From Cordylochernes scorpioides (lineage: Eukaryota > Arthropoda > Arachnida > Pseudoscorpiones > Chernetidae): a stretch of 64,000 nt of DNA. A program made the position numbers and the translations under genes. The DNA lies in assembly GCA_030710605.1 (NCBI GenBank), contig CP092886.1:52602394-52666393 (forward strand), in the 5' to 3' direction. Positions 1 through 12,595 of the stretch are shown here, piece by piece (position 1 is the stretch's first letter; the number at the start of each line of letters is the position of its first letter). The notes under the pieces were generated by a model. It did not search any database, was not told the DNA's origin, and saw nothing but the letters and a program-made list of their open reading frames with translations.

Positions 1-319
1 ATTTGCACACAAGTGGTGTATTTACAATACATGCTCACTTTGAAGAGAGAAACTCAACTGACGTTATTATTCTCTCCTCTCTCACTAATAAAACGTCAAA
101 AGTTGTCAATTGTTTATTGAAATAATCAAATTGGCCCTTAGAATCCTTTAGTCTTGCTCTTCAAATCAGGCAGAAATTGGAAATAGTTTTTGGATCGAGT
201 TGAAACAGCGCTATATTGGAAATATATTACAATATTAAATATAGGGACATTGGGAAATAAAGAGGAATTTGAGTCATATCAATATATGATTGTTGAAACT
301 ATTTTGCGCGAAATTTCCT

Positions 320-720
320 TTAAAAATAATAGAATTCCTACTATGAAAATCAGAAACTATTTTAGACACGCGTTAGATTCTTTTTGAAATTAAACAATTT
401 CTACTGCCCTTACTGCAATGGAAAAATTAGTGGGAGGGCCTGGCTCATTAGTGGTCAACCCTCCCAGCGGTTTCGCCAGTTTAATCTACCCTACCGCTGT
501 TATTTTGCATTTTTTCGATCTTCCTTTTATAGTGATACTGTTGTTAGGCTCTTAGAATGGATACTTTAGATGAATAATGGACAAAAACCTTGAGGAGAGA
601 CAGTAGAACCATTAATTTTTCCATATTGCAGTAAGGGCAGTAAAAATTGTTTAATTTTAAAAAGAATCTTACGCGTCTAAAATAGTTTCTAATTTTCATA
701 AAAGATGGAGCGCTAGTGCA
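320..720. repeat. Foldback copy of dispersed repeat family A
   Basis: A forward arm (about 340-430) is matched by an inverted arm (about 612-710); both contain ACTGCCCTTACTGCAAT or its complement, next to a run reading about AAATTAAACAATTT. Between the arms lies the family body, with GGGAGGGCCTGGCTCATTAG and a GGTTTCGCCAGTTTAATCTA stretch. The same body recurs at 4.1, 17.3 and 20.2 kb, and the arm alone at 35.1 and 62.1 kb. The outer end reads GCACTAGCGCTCCATCTTTT on the minus strand. I do not recognise the family; it looks like a non-autonomous DNA element. Short open frames inside it are chance. Confidence 0.7.
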
Positions 721-2394
721 TTGTAATACAATTCCTACTGTTTAAATTGTAATAAAAATATTGCAATGGCTGGCTCATAAATCGAAAGGCCTCTCAGTGG
801 GTAAAGGGAGGGGAGTTATTCGTCAAATATAGCGTATTACTTGCTAAAGAAAAGTTGACTATATCAATAAAATAATAGTCGAAATTGTCTATACATAATT
901 GATATTTATTAATATTATATGATAAATATTTCCAGTTTTCCTAATGATTGGGTAAATATAGTAACAAGCATCTATTTTCATTTTAATGAATCTATATATT
1001 TTTGTTAGAATAAAATTCTTAAGAAATATATGATTTTACAAAAATATTAATATATAACGCAAGTGTTTATGAATTTTGAATTAAAATATGAAAATAAGAG
1101 GATATATATATAAGTAAAATGTAAATTGTGTTAGAATTGTGTCATAAAAATAGATTTTGAAAAAGAGTTTGCCTAATTAGGTAGATAAGCGTATTTTAAA
1201 GCTAACTTCCTCTCTAATTGGTAGTTAAATTAGTTTTTTACTTTGCTCTCTCCACATATAACTCACTCTCTCCTATGTTAGCTAGCTAGAAAGAAACCCA
1301 GAATGGTTGCAGCCGAGGCGATGATCAATTTTTAAGCCCTCGCTGCCTGCCGGCATATCTCCTCGAAGGCAAAGCAAGCGTGAAGCTGCAGCTTTCCAGA
1401 TAACGCCGTCCCGGATTTCTGTGATTGGAAGGCTTGTCCAGAGCGGCTTGGAGGAAGATTGTATTTACATCTGTTTCATCTGACTACTTTCCGATTAATG
1501 GAGGAGTTATTCACTTGAAATTACCATAACCACATGTGCATTTAACAAATGAATTATTGTTTATCTTATAATTCAGATTTAAATTAAGGCGCTAAATATA
1601 TATATTCATTTATAATAACAACGTTCTAAATTAATTTTCAATCTTTAAATCTAGAAATGTTATAATAAATGTTGTTTTGAAATACGAGTGAGTTAGGAAG
1701 TGTAGGTTCAGAGAATAGAAAATTTGATAAATTAAGTAAGGTATGACGATGTTCTAATTATGAGAATGATTAGGCTCTTCTATGTGTAATATACAGAAAA
1801 AAAACAACATTCTTCAAAATAATAATAAAATTCTCCATCACATTTTAATATAGAGTGTCTCAGTTCTCACAAAGGTTTATAATTATAATATTCGAGAAAT
1901 TATGATATCAACCTTTACTAAATAAAAATTTATATAAGCCATGATAGGCTAATAGTCGAAGCTCACCTTTCATGAAAATTGGATTCGAAACTTCATTTTA
2001 GGAGTCGAAAACGCAATTTAGTGTATTCCAGTGGATATACGTCAGTATATTTACAGACGTTACAGAGAACCTTTTCTGGGTGACATGATTTAATAAATAA
2101 CTTATCGAATCAATTTTTTTTCACATAATATACAACCATTCCAAAAGAGACAAGTTATATTAATTGTTTTGGGCCATCTCCCAGGGGTAATTCTACCTCG
2201 CGCTTGTACTTCCTCAGGTAGAGTTGAATGACACTGGTCTAGACGTTACCTACATCGTCCATGTGACACAATGGCCTTCATTTGCCAGATTCTACTGGCA
2301 GAAATAGAACAAGGATGCATCAAGACTGGGAATAATAAAGAAAGCATGCTAGAGATTCTCTATGATCCAATATTTGTTAAATAAGATATTAAAT
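721..2394. other. Intergenic, no gene seen
   Basis: AT-rich sequence without a usable open frame. A short GC-richer patch at about 1,290-1,450 (CCTGCCGGCATATCTCCTCG and flanks) stands out in composition and could be an old exon or repeat remnant, but no protein or RNA is recognisable in it. Confidence 0.5.
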
Positions 2395-3000
2395 ATACGA
2401 AAATGTTACAATGGCTATAATGCTGCGATAAGGAAGGCTACAGTAGTGGAACCACCGCTCTAACATACTAAAGTAAATATCTGATGGCGAAGACTTGACT
2501 TAGAAAACTTGGAAAGGAAAGCAAAATGTGAACTTGATTGAATAAGACTGTGTGAAGTCATTGCAAATACCGAAAGGAAACAAAACAGTATTGTGTACCA
2601 TAGTTGGCACAAAGTCGGGATGAGATATCGAGGAAATGATCACAACTTTGTAATATAGACTGAAACTGTAACAATGGTATAATTAAGGGATGAAGAAGGC
2701 AACAGTAGTGAAACGACCGCTCTAACAAACTAGAGTAAATATCTGATGGCGAGGTCTAGACTGTATAAGGCTATGTGAAGTCATTGAAAATACCGAAAGG
2801 AAACAAAACAGTGGTATTGTGTACCATAGTTGGTATAAAGTCGGGATGAGATGTCGATGAACTGATCACAAATATGTAATATAGAATGAAACTGTAACAA
2901 TGGTTACAATTCAGCGAAGAGGAAGGCAACAATGATGAAACCACCGCTTTAGAATTCTCAAGTAAACGTCTGATGATGAATTCTAGACTTATCTAAAATG
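2395..3000. repeat. Degenerate tandem repeat, about 2.5 units
   Basis: Three related blocks begin near 2,399, 2,667 and 2,887, each with a TGTAACAATGG-like start followed by AAGGCAACAGTAGTG-like and CCACCGCTCTAAC-like stretches, then AATATCTGATGGCGA. Spacing is about 268 then 220 bp, and the third unit is partial. The first two units also share AAATACCGAAAGGAAACAAA and GTACCATAGTTGG. No coding potential is visible. Confidence 0.75.
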
Positions 3001-4120
3001 GACAGTAAAAAAGGTTGACATAGATGATCATCACCAATAAAGAGAGATCGTACTCATCAAATAAACTATTTAAATAATCCCAATCTAAACTCATTTCTGT
3101 ATTTCATTCACGAAACGATGTTCCAGAATATTCCAAGTGCAAAGGTATAACTTATTTTGATGAGTAAACATGTATTTGAGCACGTGAAGACTACGCACCT
3201 AAAAATCCTAGAAGCATGATTATCATGAGCTATACCATATTATTTAGGATGAGAAAAATCTTTTAAAAAGTGTAATATATAATTTCCAGGAATAGGGATG
3301 ATTCCCGTATAATATGAAAAATCCTGAAATATTTTCAGGAACCATTTATCAATACGTGGAAAAGTATCATACAGAATTTCAGGCTTCTCCGAATTTATAA
3401 GCTCAGGCATATCCAAACATTTTCTATCTTCAGTATAGGCGTCTTGGAAAACAGAAATTCTGCGTGATATTCTGCTTTAAATGAGACGAAGACAGCTTCT
3501 AAATAATTTTAATTTTTGAATCTGGCAGTAAAGAAAATGCTCTGTCACTATCGAGAATTTTTGGATGGGTTGCACGAATTAAAGCTGTTGAACAAGCGTA
3601 AAGGACGATCTACATTCCTATAAATGCACTCAATTTTAAGTGGTCGATCAGAGAGAACCCAATGATAATATTTCAAAAGACTTTGATATTTCTTTTTTGC
3701 AGATTCCTGGTTTGAAACTGCGGTAGTGATTCCTTACAGACTTGAGTCAATATCGTGAAAAGGTTACATTTGGACAAGTCAAATATTAAGGAAACGTCTG
3801 AAGAGCAAAGACACAGCAAACAAACATTCATTTTCAAATTATATATTAGTGTACAAAATATACGATGTAACTTGGTCAAATAACTAGACAATACACTTTT
3901 TAGACAGCCTCGTTTTAATCTGGAAGTGATTTTGAGTAATTTAAATATTAAATCGGTGTTATGATTTTGTTCGGCAAAAATATTATCGGAATTCTCGGTA
4001 AAAATTTTCAGAGAGAATGTGGACATAAGCGCTATGAGAACAGTGGGAATATATATAAATACACATAGAGATTCGCTATTCCGCAAACAATTAATGTATG
4101 AGCCAGTTGGTCACAATGGG
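3001..4120. other. Intergenic, no gene seen
   Basis: Nothing recognisable. A 137-codon open frame on the minus strand (3,673-4,086) has no motif and AT-driven composition, so I do not call it a gene. Confidence 0.5.
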
Positions 4121-4295
4121 ATACGCGCGCCATCTATATATGAAAATTGAAACTATTTATAGAATGATTTTTATTTTTTCAGCGTTTACGAATAAAACAA
4201 CTTCCTACTGTCCTTATTCCGGTGAAGAACTATACTGGGAGGACCTGGCACATCAGTAGTGGATCCTATCAGCGGTTTCACCAGCATTTAATTTT
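4121..4295 (+). repeat. Family A repeat copy
   Basis: Starts GCGCGCCATCTATATATGAA and continues into a diverged ACTGTCCTTATTCCGGTGAA and GGGAGGACCTGGCACATCAG body ending near GCGGTTTCACCAGCATTTAA. It aligns by eye with the copies at 320 and 17,306 but is the most diverged of the three. Confidence 0.65.
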
Positions 4296-4787
4296 ATTGA
4301 GAATAAAAAGGGACAATGTTCACTTATTCAATGTTAACATGAAAAATTCTCAAGGCTGCAGTGTACATATATGAACGGGATTTTCAATAATGGAAGTCAA
4401 GCGAACCAGCGAACTTGCACGTTTCCAACCAACCTTAAGACGTAAAATTGTCTACCACATTCAAGCGTAAACGAAAATTAGGTGTAATACACCGTAACCC
4501 ACAGATTTACGTGTTTCAATAGCCAATCAGGAGCGCTCACGACTGTAAACAAAGGAATATCGAAACCTATATTCAGAAACATCCTGCCATCTTCATATAC
4601 GAAATATATTAAAGTAAGTTTGTAAATAATGTTTTATAATTTGTTATGATGAAATACATTGGTTAATTTCCTCTTGAGATTTTTACCCTACATTCAGATA
4701 TAGTCTCCACGAATAAAATATTTTTCAAAATACAACTGTTTCGGTCTAGTGTCGGTATTCTGCGCTTCATACCAATTGTATATATAT
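4296..4787. other. Intergenic, no gene seen
   Basis: AT-rich sequence leading up to the TA target site of the long-TIR element. No gene or RNA recognised. Confidence 0.45.
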
Positions 4788-5275
4788 ACAGGGTGATCCA
4801 AAAGTCCCGCACTATTTTAAAAATTAATAACTCCGCGAATTTTCGCGCTAGAGCAATGCGGTAAACACCATTGTGTTCAGGATGCAATGGGATTTTTATG
4901 GCAAATAATGAAAAATTCGAAATTGATTTTAGTTACAATTTTATTCGCCAGATGGCGCACTACCGAAATCAGAGATTCAGCGGCCAAATTGTTTGATAAA
5001 TTGAAAAATATAACTGATCGACACGTATTTTTCCTTTTTGAATACCAGGAAAGAACCCTAATAACATCAAATAACAAATTAATAAAACACCTCTTCGCCA
5101 AAAGTATGAAGAATTGGTTAACAATTTTTAAATACAATCAGAGATATGTAAAATAGGTAAATGCAAATTAAAACATGTAGCAAAAAAAAAATTGATATTT
5201 TAGATACGGTTTGTGTTTCCAAAGATAATAAATTTCTAATATTTTTTAAATTCAACTCTCTCTCAGTATCGATTA
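4788..5275 (+). repeat. Left terminal inverted repeat
   Basis: About 490 bp matching 15,520-16,003 in reverse complement with few differences. Shared landmarks are GGGTGATCCAAAAGTCCCGC, CGCCAGATGGCGCACTACCG and ACTGATCGACACGTATTTTT. Both copies keep a similar open frame of about 90 codons (4,887-5,156 here), with RWRTT and YQERTLITSNNK segments. I do not recognise it as a protein, and the high identity of the two ends is enough to explain its conservation. Confidence 0.8.
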
Positions 5276-6170
5276 TATTTATTTTAATTCATTTGAAAAA
5301 TATGTATCTATCTCTGATAATTTATTTTACTCTGGAATGCCGTTGTTTTTGTCGTGTCCAATAAAGAGCCTCAGATGTATCCATGCATCTCCATCAGAGC
5401 AGCAGCAATGTCCACTATCTTGGGTGTGTAAAGCTGCTGCTCTGGGTCTATGTCAAATTCCTGCAAGGCTGCGGCCATTGCTGGCTATGAGAATATGTGG
5501 GTAGGTGTAAGTTCCACACCAGGACAATTGTTGCATGCCCTATAGGTTATTGTGCCATCTGGATGTATTGTCATTCCTCTATAGTGTTTTGTTCTAAGTC
5601 TTGTTATAGTTTTTGTTATTTTTCTCTCAGTGTTTATTTCGCATTTTGTTTTTTTTTTTTTCTTATTTTTGTTCAATTATATTGTATTTTTCCAAAGCAT
5701 CAGCGTCAAATAATGGCATTTGTTCTTTCCTTTGGCTCAACTTTCTGGCTTCCTTTGCCAATTCAGATGCCATTTCATTACCCCCGAACCCAGCATGGGC
5801 AGGGATCCATTGTAGAATGCAGTTATTCTCCAATGGTTCCAGTTGGGTAAGTAACGAGTGTATTTTCCGTGTGATTTTAGTATTGCCCTTCTGAATTGCT
5901 TCTAGAGCGGATATGGAGTCGCTGTATATTAAATTTCCTTCTGATTGATGCAGGGATGGTTGGTTAAGGCATACATCAAGGTCTTTCCAGATAGCCGTCA
6001 GTTCACAAGTGAAGTTTGACGATATCTGTCCTGCTCCTTCTTTGATTTTGATGTGCGTTCCATCTTGCAGTATTATGTTAATTCCGGCCCCTCCATAACT
6101 CAGGGTAAGGTCTGAAGATCCATCTGTATATGCTGTTAAAGGGGGTGGCCTAGCATTTTTAATCAAGAAT
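5276..6170 (-). pseudogene. LINE fragment: RNase H and C-terminal Cys motif
   Basis: Reading the minus strand from 6,166, an RNase H domain opens with TAYTDGSSDLTLSYGG, then an FTCELTAIW stretch (the catalytic Glu), IYSDSISALEAI (catalytic Asp) and WIPAHAGFGGNEMAS. After a frame change near 5,670 comes the Cys-rich tail RLRTKHYRGMTIHPDG ... CNNCPG ... HIFSCPA, typical of the C-terminus of jockey-type arthropod LINEs. The endonuclease and reverse transcriptase are absent, as expected for a 5'-truncated copy. The 3' end lies near 5,320, inside the left side of the long-TIR element. Dead copy. Confidence 0.85.
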
Positions 6171-6174
6171 TTGT

Positions 6175-9110
6175 ACTATGAGGACATAGCCGTTAATATT
6201 TCAAACCTATTAGACCTCGAAGCCCAAGATATCAAAGTCTACCTCAATCAAAACAAAGCCATCAACATATACAATACACTTATTGACGATGGAACAATGG
6301 CTCAATTTCTTACAGACAACTCTTATTGTAGGTGACCTTAATGCCAAACATCAACTATGGGGATGTTCCACGCCAAACCCAAGAGGCAAAATACTTTCAA
6401 ACATATTTGACGACAATGTCATCATGTGCTTAAATGATGGGAATCCTACCCATCATTCATACAGCTATAATACTGCACAAGCCCTTGATATAAGTTTTTA
6501 CTATCCTGATATTTTCCACAAATGCAAATAGCAAATATTAAAAGTATTGTAAGTGATCATTTGCCTAATTTGATAGTATTTAGCACCAAGACCAAAACCA
6601 GCTCAATTAAGAAAAATTCTGGAACTTCAAAAAGGCTAATTGGATATCTTTCGAAAACACCATTATTAAAGCAGCCACAGTTTCAATACCAAGAGGTAAT
6701 ATTAAGAAATGGATTCCAAATTATACACACCAGGCAAAAAATATTCAAACACTTATAACTAAAAGAAATGAACTACAAAAAAGAGCACCCAAAACCAAAC
6801 AAATTGTAGAACTGAACTGAACATTGTGAATGCAAAAATAAAAAGATTATACGTAAATTTGAAAAGGGAAAAATGGAAACAAACTTGTGAAAACCTGAAC
6901 CCAAGAAACCCAAATACAAAACTTTGGAATTTGGCAAAACAAATTGACAGATCCCAGTCACAAACTAATGACAAAATTGCTGCCAATCTTTTAGGTAATT
7001 CATATCAAATAAGTAGTAAAATCAAGGTTGAAACAAAAGCCCGAAGGATTATTCATGACTGTAAAAATGTCACCAGCACTGATAATATTTTCCATGAAAA
7101 AAATCAATATGAAAGAGCTAGCTTATGCATTAGAAAACACTGATCTAAACAAGACTCCTGGGCCAGATGGAATCCATGGCCGAATGATATCAAACTTGGG
7201 CAAAATTGCAAAGAAAGACTTCTTAATATTTTCAATAACTCCTGGAAAACTGGAAAATTGCCTCAAGACTGTAAAATGCAACAATAATTCCCATTTTAAA
7301 ACTTGACAAATCTGCCGATGACCCAAAAAACTACCGACCTATCTCCCTCACAAGTATTTGCTGAAAATTAATGGAAAAAATTATACTCAGACGACTCACC
7401 TACCACCCCGACACAAGAAATCTCTTACCAGAAGAACAATATGGATTTAGGAAAGGACATGGGACAATAGACCAACTCTTATTTTTCACACAAAAGGTAA
7501 AAGATGCACAAAACAGAAAACCAACTAACCACACAATAGCTGCTTTTTAGACCTTACACAAGCTTTTGATAAGGTATGGAAAAACAAGTTAATTACAAAA
7601 TTATACAAACATTTCAAAATTGATGGAAAAGCTATCACTTGGATAAATGATTCCCTTAAAAATAGATACATCAGAGTTAAATATAATGGCACTCTATCTA
7701 AAACCTTCAAATTGTATCAAGGATTACCACAAGGATCAGTCCTTAGCCCAAATCTCTTCACCCTATTTATTGCAGGCATAGAAGAAACATTTTCAAATAA
7801 AACCAATATTGGACTTTTCGCTGATGACATTATTCTATGGAGCAGCAACACTAACTGGAAAAAAGCTGAAAGAGATTTGAACAACACTCTTCTCCACCTA
7901 GAAAAATTTGCAAATAAACATAAATTAAAATTTAACCCCCAAAAATTTGAAACCTGTCTTTTTACTATCGATAAGAAACTATACAAAATAAGACCAAATA
8001 TTATTCTGAAAGAACAACAATTACAATATAATAAACATCCTAAATATCTCGGCTACACCCTGGATCCAGACATTAACTCCAGTAAACATATTGAAGGAGT
8101 TGTTAGAAAAGGAAGAGACCGACTAAAAATCTTGAAATGTATTTCAGGAAGAGTGGGGAGCTGAAGCAACAACACTAAAATTGAATTACACATCTCTAAT
8201 GAGACCTATCTTGGAATATGGATATCAAATCTATGGTACAGCATCTGAAACAAATCTAAAATCACTGGAATGGATACAACTAAATGCAGCTAGAATTATT
8301 ACAGGTCTTCGAAATACCTGCCCTAATAATATTGTACTTTACGAGGCAGACATTATGCCCTTGAAGGATAGAAGAAGCTACAATCTGCCAAAATATATAA
8401 ACAAAATCAAGAGTTATGAAAACAAACACAGAACTTTCAATTACATACTTAATTGGGAATCCAATATAAGACTCAAAAAAGAAGGCCCTCTCCACCTGGC
8501 CTAAAGAAATTGATTTTTAAAATATAAAGTGTAAAAATATTATTTAGCAGAAAAAATATCTCCATGCGAATCACTAACAAAATGTTATTTTTAATGCCAC
8601 TTTAAATGAACCCACCAACAAACAATACCAAAATCCAGAATACTTAAAACAATTATCATTAGAAATAATTAATAAAATTCCTAAAAATGTAATAACTATC
8701 TATACCGATGGTAGCAGAGACGAGTTGGGACACACTGACAGTGACTCTCTCATTAAAACCATAAATGGCAATGAGAAAATAAACAGAAGAAACCCAGATT
8801 TTTGCTCAGTCCTCAGATCCGAACTTATAGCCATCTATGAAGCCTTAAAATCCATCAGAAACACTAAACATCACGATATATGGATTCTTACTGATAGTAG
8901 AAGTGCCATACAACACTTGAGTCACACAGGGGATCTTAGAGACAAAGTAAGCAGGAACATAATTGGTTATCTCCAAAAACTCTCAATACCTCAAAAATTC
9001 ACCTTCAATGGATACCCTTACATGTTAGCATTGAGGGCAATGAAGCTGCCGATGCGCTAGCGAAAAAAGGCACAAAAGAACTATTGCTATAGAACATAGG
9101 ATCCCACCTA
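6175..9110 (+). pseudogene. LINE: endonuclease, reverse transcriptase, RNase H
   Basis: Domains run in normal LINE order on the plus strand. Endonuclease (EEP fold): LIVGDLNAKHQLWGC near 6,310 and SDHLPNLIVF near 6,550. Reverse transcriptase: KTPGPDGIHGRMI near 7,155, NYRPISLT near 7,330, YGFRKGHGTIDQLLFF near 7,440, AFDKVW near 7,560, QGLPQGSVLSPNLFTL near 7,715 and the active-site FADDIILWSS near 7,818. Thumb region: LMRPILEYGYQIYG near 8,200. RNase H: IYTDGS near 8,702 and ILTDSRSAIQHL near 8,886. At least six frameshifts or stops break it. A jockey or I-like clade is most likely. It lies opposite to the LINE fragments on both sides. Confidence 0.88.
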
Positions 9111-9129
9111 AGCACAGTTGGTATACCCT

Positions 9130-11592
9130 AGAAGCTGATGGCCACCCAGACCTTTAGGTCCACAATCCGGCATGCGAAGCATGCCCTTCGCTGCTATTCT
9201 GTTCACTCATAAGCCAAGTAACGGTATCCAAGCTAGAGCTTGGACATTGTACCTGGAAACACCACCTCCCAGACAACGTGTCTGGAAGGATTTCTATACC
9301 GGAGGCCTTTAAACACAGCAAAAGAGGAAAGGGGAGGCGGCCCCCGGTCGACTCTGTTCACTCACAGTTGAGGAAAAGCTCAGATGCCACGTTGTAGGCT
9401 TTCTCAAGAAGCTTGCTGTGGTTTCTCAGCAGCTTACTCTCGATCGCGCCCCTCGCCGTCCTTCTCTCTTCCTGCACACCCACTACCCTTGGACAATCCA
9501 AGACGTAGTGGCGTGCATCCACATCCCTTTCTTCATAGACGCAATCAGGGTTTCTCTTAATCTTAAATCTGTGGAGACTTGGGGAAGAGCCCATGTCCCG
9601 AACTACCCTAATGAATTTGTGGGACATTACCTTACAGAGGTACTTGGGTGTTGTTACCCAATTGAATACCTCTTTCCCTTCACACTTTTCCTCCATCTGT
9701 CCAACCATAAGTCCTGGACGTGCCCCCTGATCCTCCTATAAACTTCTTTCTTGGTCACTGGGGTCCTAAGTGATCTACCTCTAAAGCATCCTGCCTTAGC
9801 GAGCCTGTCTGCGAACTCATTACCTTCGATGAGGCTGTGTCCCCTAACCCTCCGGAGCCCGCGTTATCATCTCCAGCTCCTGGATTATTTGATGCGCGAG
9901 TTGCCCTTTCACCAGATTGATGGCGACGAGGGCCGACATACAATCTGAATAGAGGCGGTCCAGGCTGAAGTTCTTCTCGGCACACACTCTGAGGGCTACC
10001 CTGATCGCAACCAGCTCGGCTGAAAAGACCAATTCTTCCACTCTGAGTGTTAAGCTTTCTTGGAAGATCAGCTCTCCATTAGTGAAAATCACTACTCCAG
10101 CTTCAGTATTGGTTCCAGACTTACTACCATCAGTGAAAACCTCCGTGTCAATCCCTGTCGGCCCTCCAGGACTCCAATTCCACTTTGGCAACCACTGCGG
10201 AGGCTTCCTTGGGTCCCTCTTCCATTCCAGGGCACTCGATTTAAGTCCCAGGGCATCTTCCCTGTTCTCCCAGATCTTCTGTCTGATGGTCTCCTCCTCT
10301 AGTTTCAATCCCAGGGGAATAAGCCCAGCGAGGACCAAAAAGGCCTCACTGCTGGTAGTGCGATATCCCCCTGTGATTCTGAGTGCCGCTGTCCTCTGCA
10401 CGCTCTCTAGAGTTTTTGCCACCTTCTGATCCCTGTTATAGCAGGATTGGCTCGACACAGGAGAGGCAGAGGTTCCTAAAAATAGCACCCTCCTTCTTCC
10501 CCCCCCCTATTGAGAGCCAACCAGGACAGGCCTGCACAACGCCTCCCTGCCTCTCGTCACCATCTCCTCCGCCTGGTATTGCCAACCCATCTTGTCATCA
10601 ATGACCACCCCCAGGATGGTCATCCTATTGACCAACGCTACCCTCCGTCCTTTCATCCGGATAGCCGGCTTGTGCTCTCATTTGGTCCCTTTCCTTTTAG
10701 TTTTTATGTCCCTAGGCTTAAAGCTGAGGGCTTTAGTTTTGGAGACATTGAACTTAAGGCCAGAGTCATGGGCCCAGTTCGAGAGGATTTGGAGAGAAGC
10801 TTCAACACACTTCTCAGCCTTCGCTCTCGAAGCAGCCTCAATGATGAGGAACTGGTCGTCAGCATAGAGAACCAGCCAGGCTCCCTCAGGTAGCTCCTCC
10901 TGGAAAACGGTGTTTACTAGGATATTCCACATAATAGGTCCGCAGCAAGAGCCCTGGGGGCAACCCCTAGCACAGTTTCTTTCCAACTTCCTCCCACCAA
11001 AACTGAAACTAATCCGTCTATCCCTCAGGAAGTCACGAACCAAGCTGCACAAATTATCAGGACAACCCATGTCCATCAAATTTCATCAGCTTTTTCCAGC
11101 TCATGGAGTTGAACGCGCCATCAATGTCCAGGGCCACGAGAATAACCCAAGCACCCTTATTTAAGCCCATCTCAACCCCCTCTAACACCTCGTTCAGAGC
11201 CGTGGTTGTGGAGTTCCCTTCCCTAAAACCATGTTGGAAAGAGGAAAGGAGCTCATTACTCTCTAGCCAGTGCTTCAGTCTCTGAGTAGTAGGCTATCCA
11301 GGACCATACCTAGACACACTAGTAAAGAAAGCGGACGAAAATCATTAGGAGAATTACCCTTTCTACCATACTTTTCGAGAAGCACTACTCGGGCAACCTT
11401 TCATGCCTCAGGAAAAGTACCAGTGTCCAGGCACCTTTTGAAAAATCTGGAAAGAAGTGATGGGTGCATTCTTAACAGGGCTTTCACGACCGTGTTATCG
11501 ATCCCTTCGGGACCAGGAGATATCCTTTTCCCGAACTTGAAAGCCGTCAGTTTCACCTCAGTTTCAACTTCGTTTCCGAAGTGCCGATCCAA
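9130..11592 (-). pseudogene. R1-like LINE fragment
   Basis: Minus strand, with markedly higher GC than its surroundings. Reverse transcriptase motifs in order: KRISPGPEGIDNTVVKAL near 11,510; a GFREGNSTTTALN stretch near 11,220; ALDIDGAFNSMSW near 11,120; RGCPQGSCCGPIMWN near 10,960; and LVLYADDQFLIIEA near 10,870. Downstream are a thumb region and an RNase H with VFTDGSKSGTNTEAGVVIF near 10,130. The tail has a Cys-rich CVYEERDVDARHYVLDCPR segment near 9,510. The YADDQ active-site form and the CPQGS block resemble R1-clade elements. Its 5' end stops at 11,592 against another LINE, and several frameshifts are present. The copy is non-functional but well enough preserved to classify. Confidence 0.88.
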
Positions 11593-11929
11593 GTTGTTTT
11601 TATTTTATCTTCTGCTTTCGAGCGAGTAGGTCTAGAACACATTCTCTCTGAATTTTCTCATTGTTGGTGGATGAAACAGCACCAGTGATTATTTTGGCCG
11701 CTTTTGCTTGAACACGGTCTAGTCTTACTTTTAGTGATGAGCTTGAGGGATCCCAGACCGGTGTTGCATATTCCATTATCGGCCTTATTAAGGTGATATA
11801 TGTTGTTCTGAGAATTCTGGGTTTTTCTCCCCAATTTGTTCCACATAGCCATCTCAGAATGTTTAGTTTTCTGGTAGCTCTATTTGAGGTGCTAATTATG
11901 TGTTTTGAAAATTCCAATTTCTCATCAAT

Positions 11930-12595
11930 GACAGTTAAAATAATTTTATTGACATCTTGTCAATACATACAAAGTGCACAGTCTGCACTATTAAAAAAAT
12001 ATATAATATGCATTATATACATGTGATATCTTGGGACCTCTGGGACCAGTGTTACCTGATGCTATACGAACCTCGATGTCAACTCTACCGTGCAGTCGTG
12101 GTGGAAGGCGACACAGCTGGGCCAAAACGTCTGAACGTCAAGAAGGAATGGGACGAGGAGATTTCTGGCAGGAAAGGGTTTACCTTTTATCGGAGCGTCC
12201 GGTGGACAGGGACTGGAACGAAGACTAACTAAGACTGACTAACTGAGGATCGGGGCCTCCTTTTATAGCTGAGCTGGGTCCGAACAGGTCACTGCTCTTT
12301 TCTGACGTAAACAGGGGGGGGGGGGGAGTTTTATTATCCAGGAGGGCCACGACTTCGTAAAAGTTGGACTGGGTTTGCTAGGCCTTCTCTCCTATTTTCA
12401 CCTAAGCCTGATTAGTTTTAACCTTAATTTTCTCCTGTTAGTCTCAATTCCTTCTATCTGTACAGTTGCCATACTTTATTATATTCTTAAGCGGTACAGA
12501 TTGATGTTAGTTGAGGCTTTTTATATGCAGTAAATAAGAAGTTATATACATTTACGTGGTGGAACATGTGGTAGTAGATATCTGGACTATTCACA
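11930..12595 (-). mobile_element. Probable solo LTR inside the LINE
   Basis: This stretch separates two parts of one LINE. On the minus strand it begins TGTTGTGAATAGTCCAGATA, carries a TATA box and initiator-like site mid-way, and ends close to an AATAAA signal at about 11,945. That order (U3, TATA, initiator, polyadenylation signal, U5) is what an LTR shows. A run of about 13 G lies at 12,314-12,326. I could not find a clean target duplication, so the exact right end and the superfamily (BEL/Pao or Gypsy) are open. Confidence 0.5.
12229..12271 (-). promoter_or_regulatory. TATA box and initiator of the solo LTR
   Basis: On the minus strand GCTATAAAAGGAGG (about 12,258-12,271) is followed roughly 25-30 bp downstream by TCAGTTAGTCAG, a good match to the arthropod TCAGT initiator. 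Spacing fits an RNA polymerase II core promoter. Confidence 0.5.

Noticed and set aside
4887-5156. Conserved 89-residue protein, repeated at 15,633-15,920
   Set aside because: It lies within the terminal inverted repeats and is open on both strands; no known domain.
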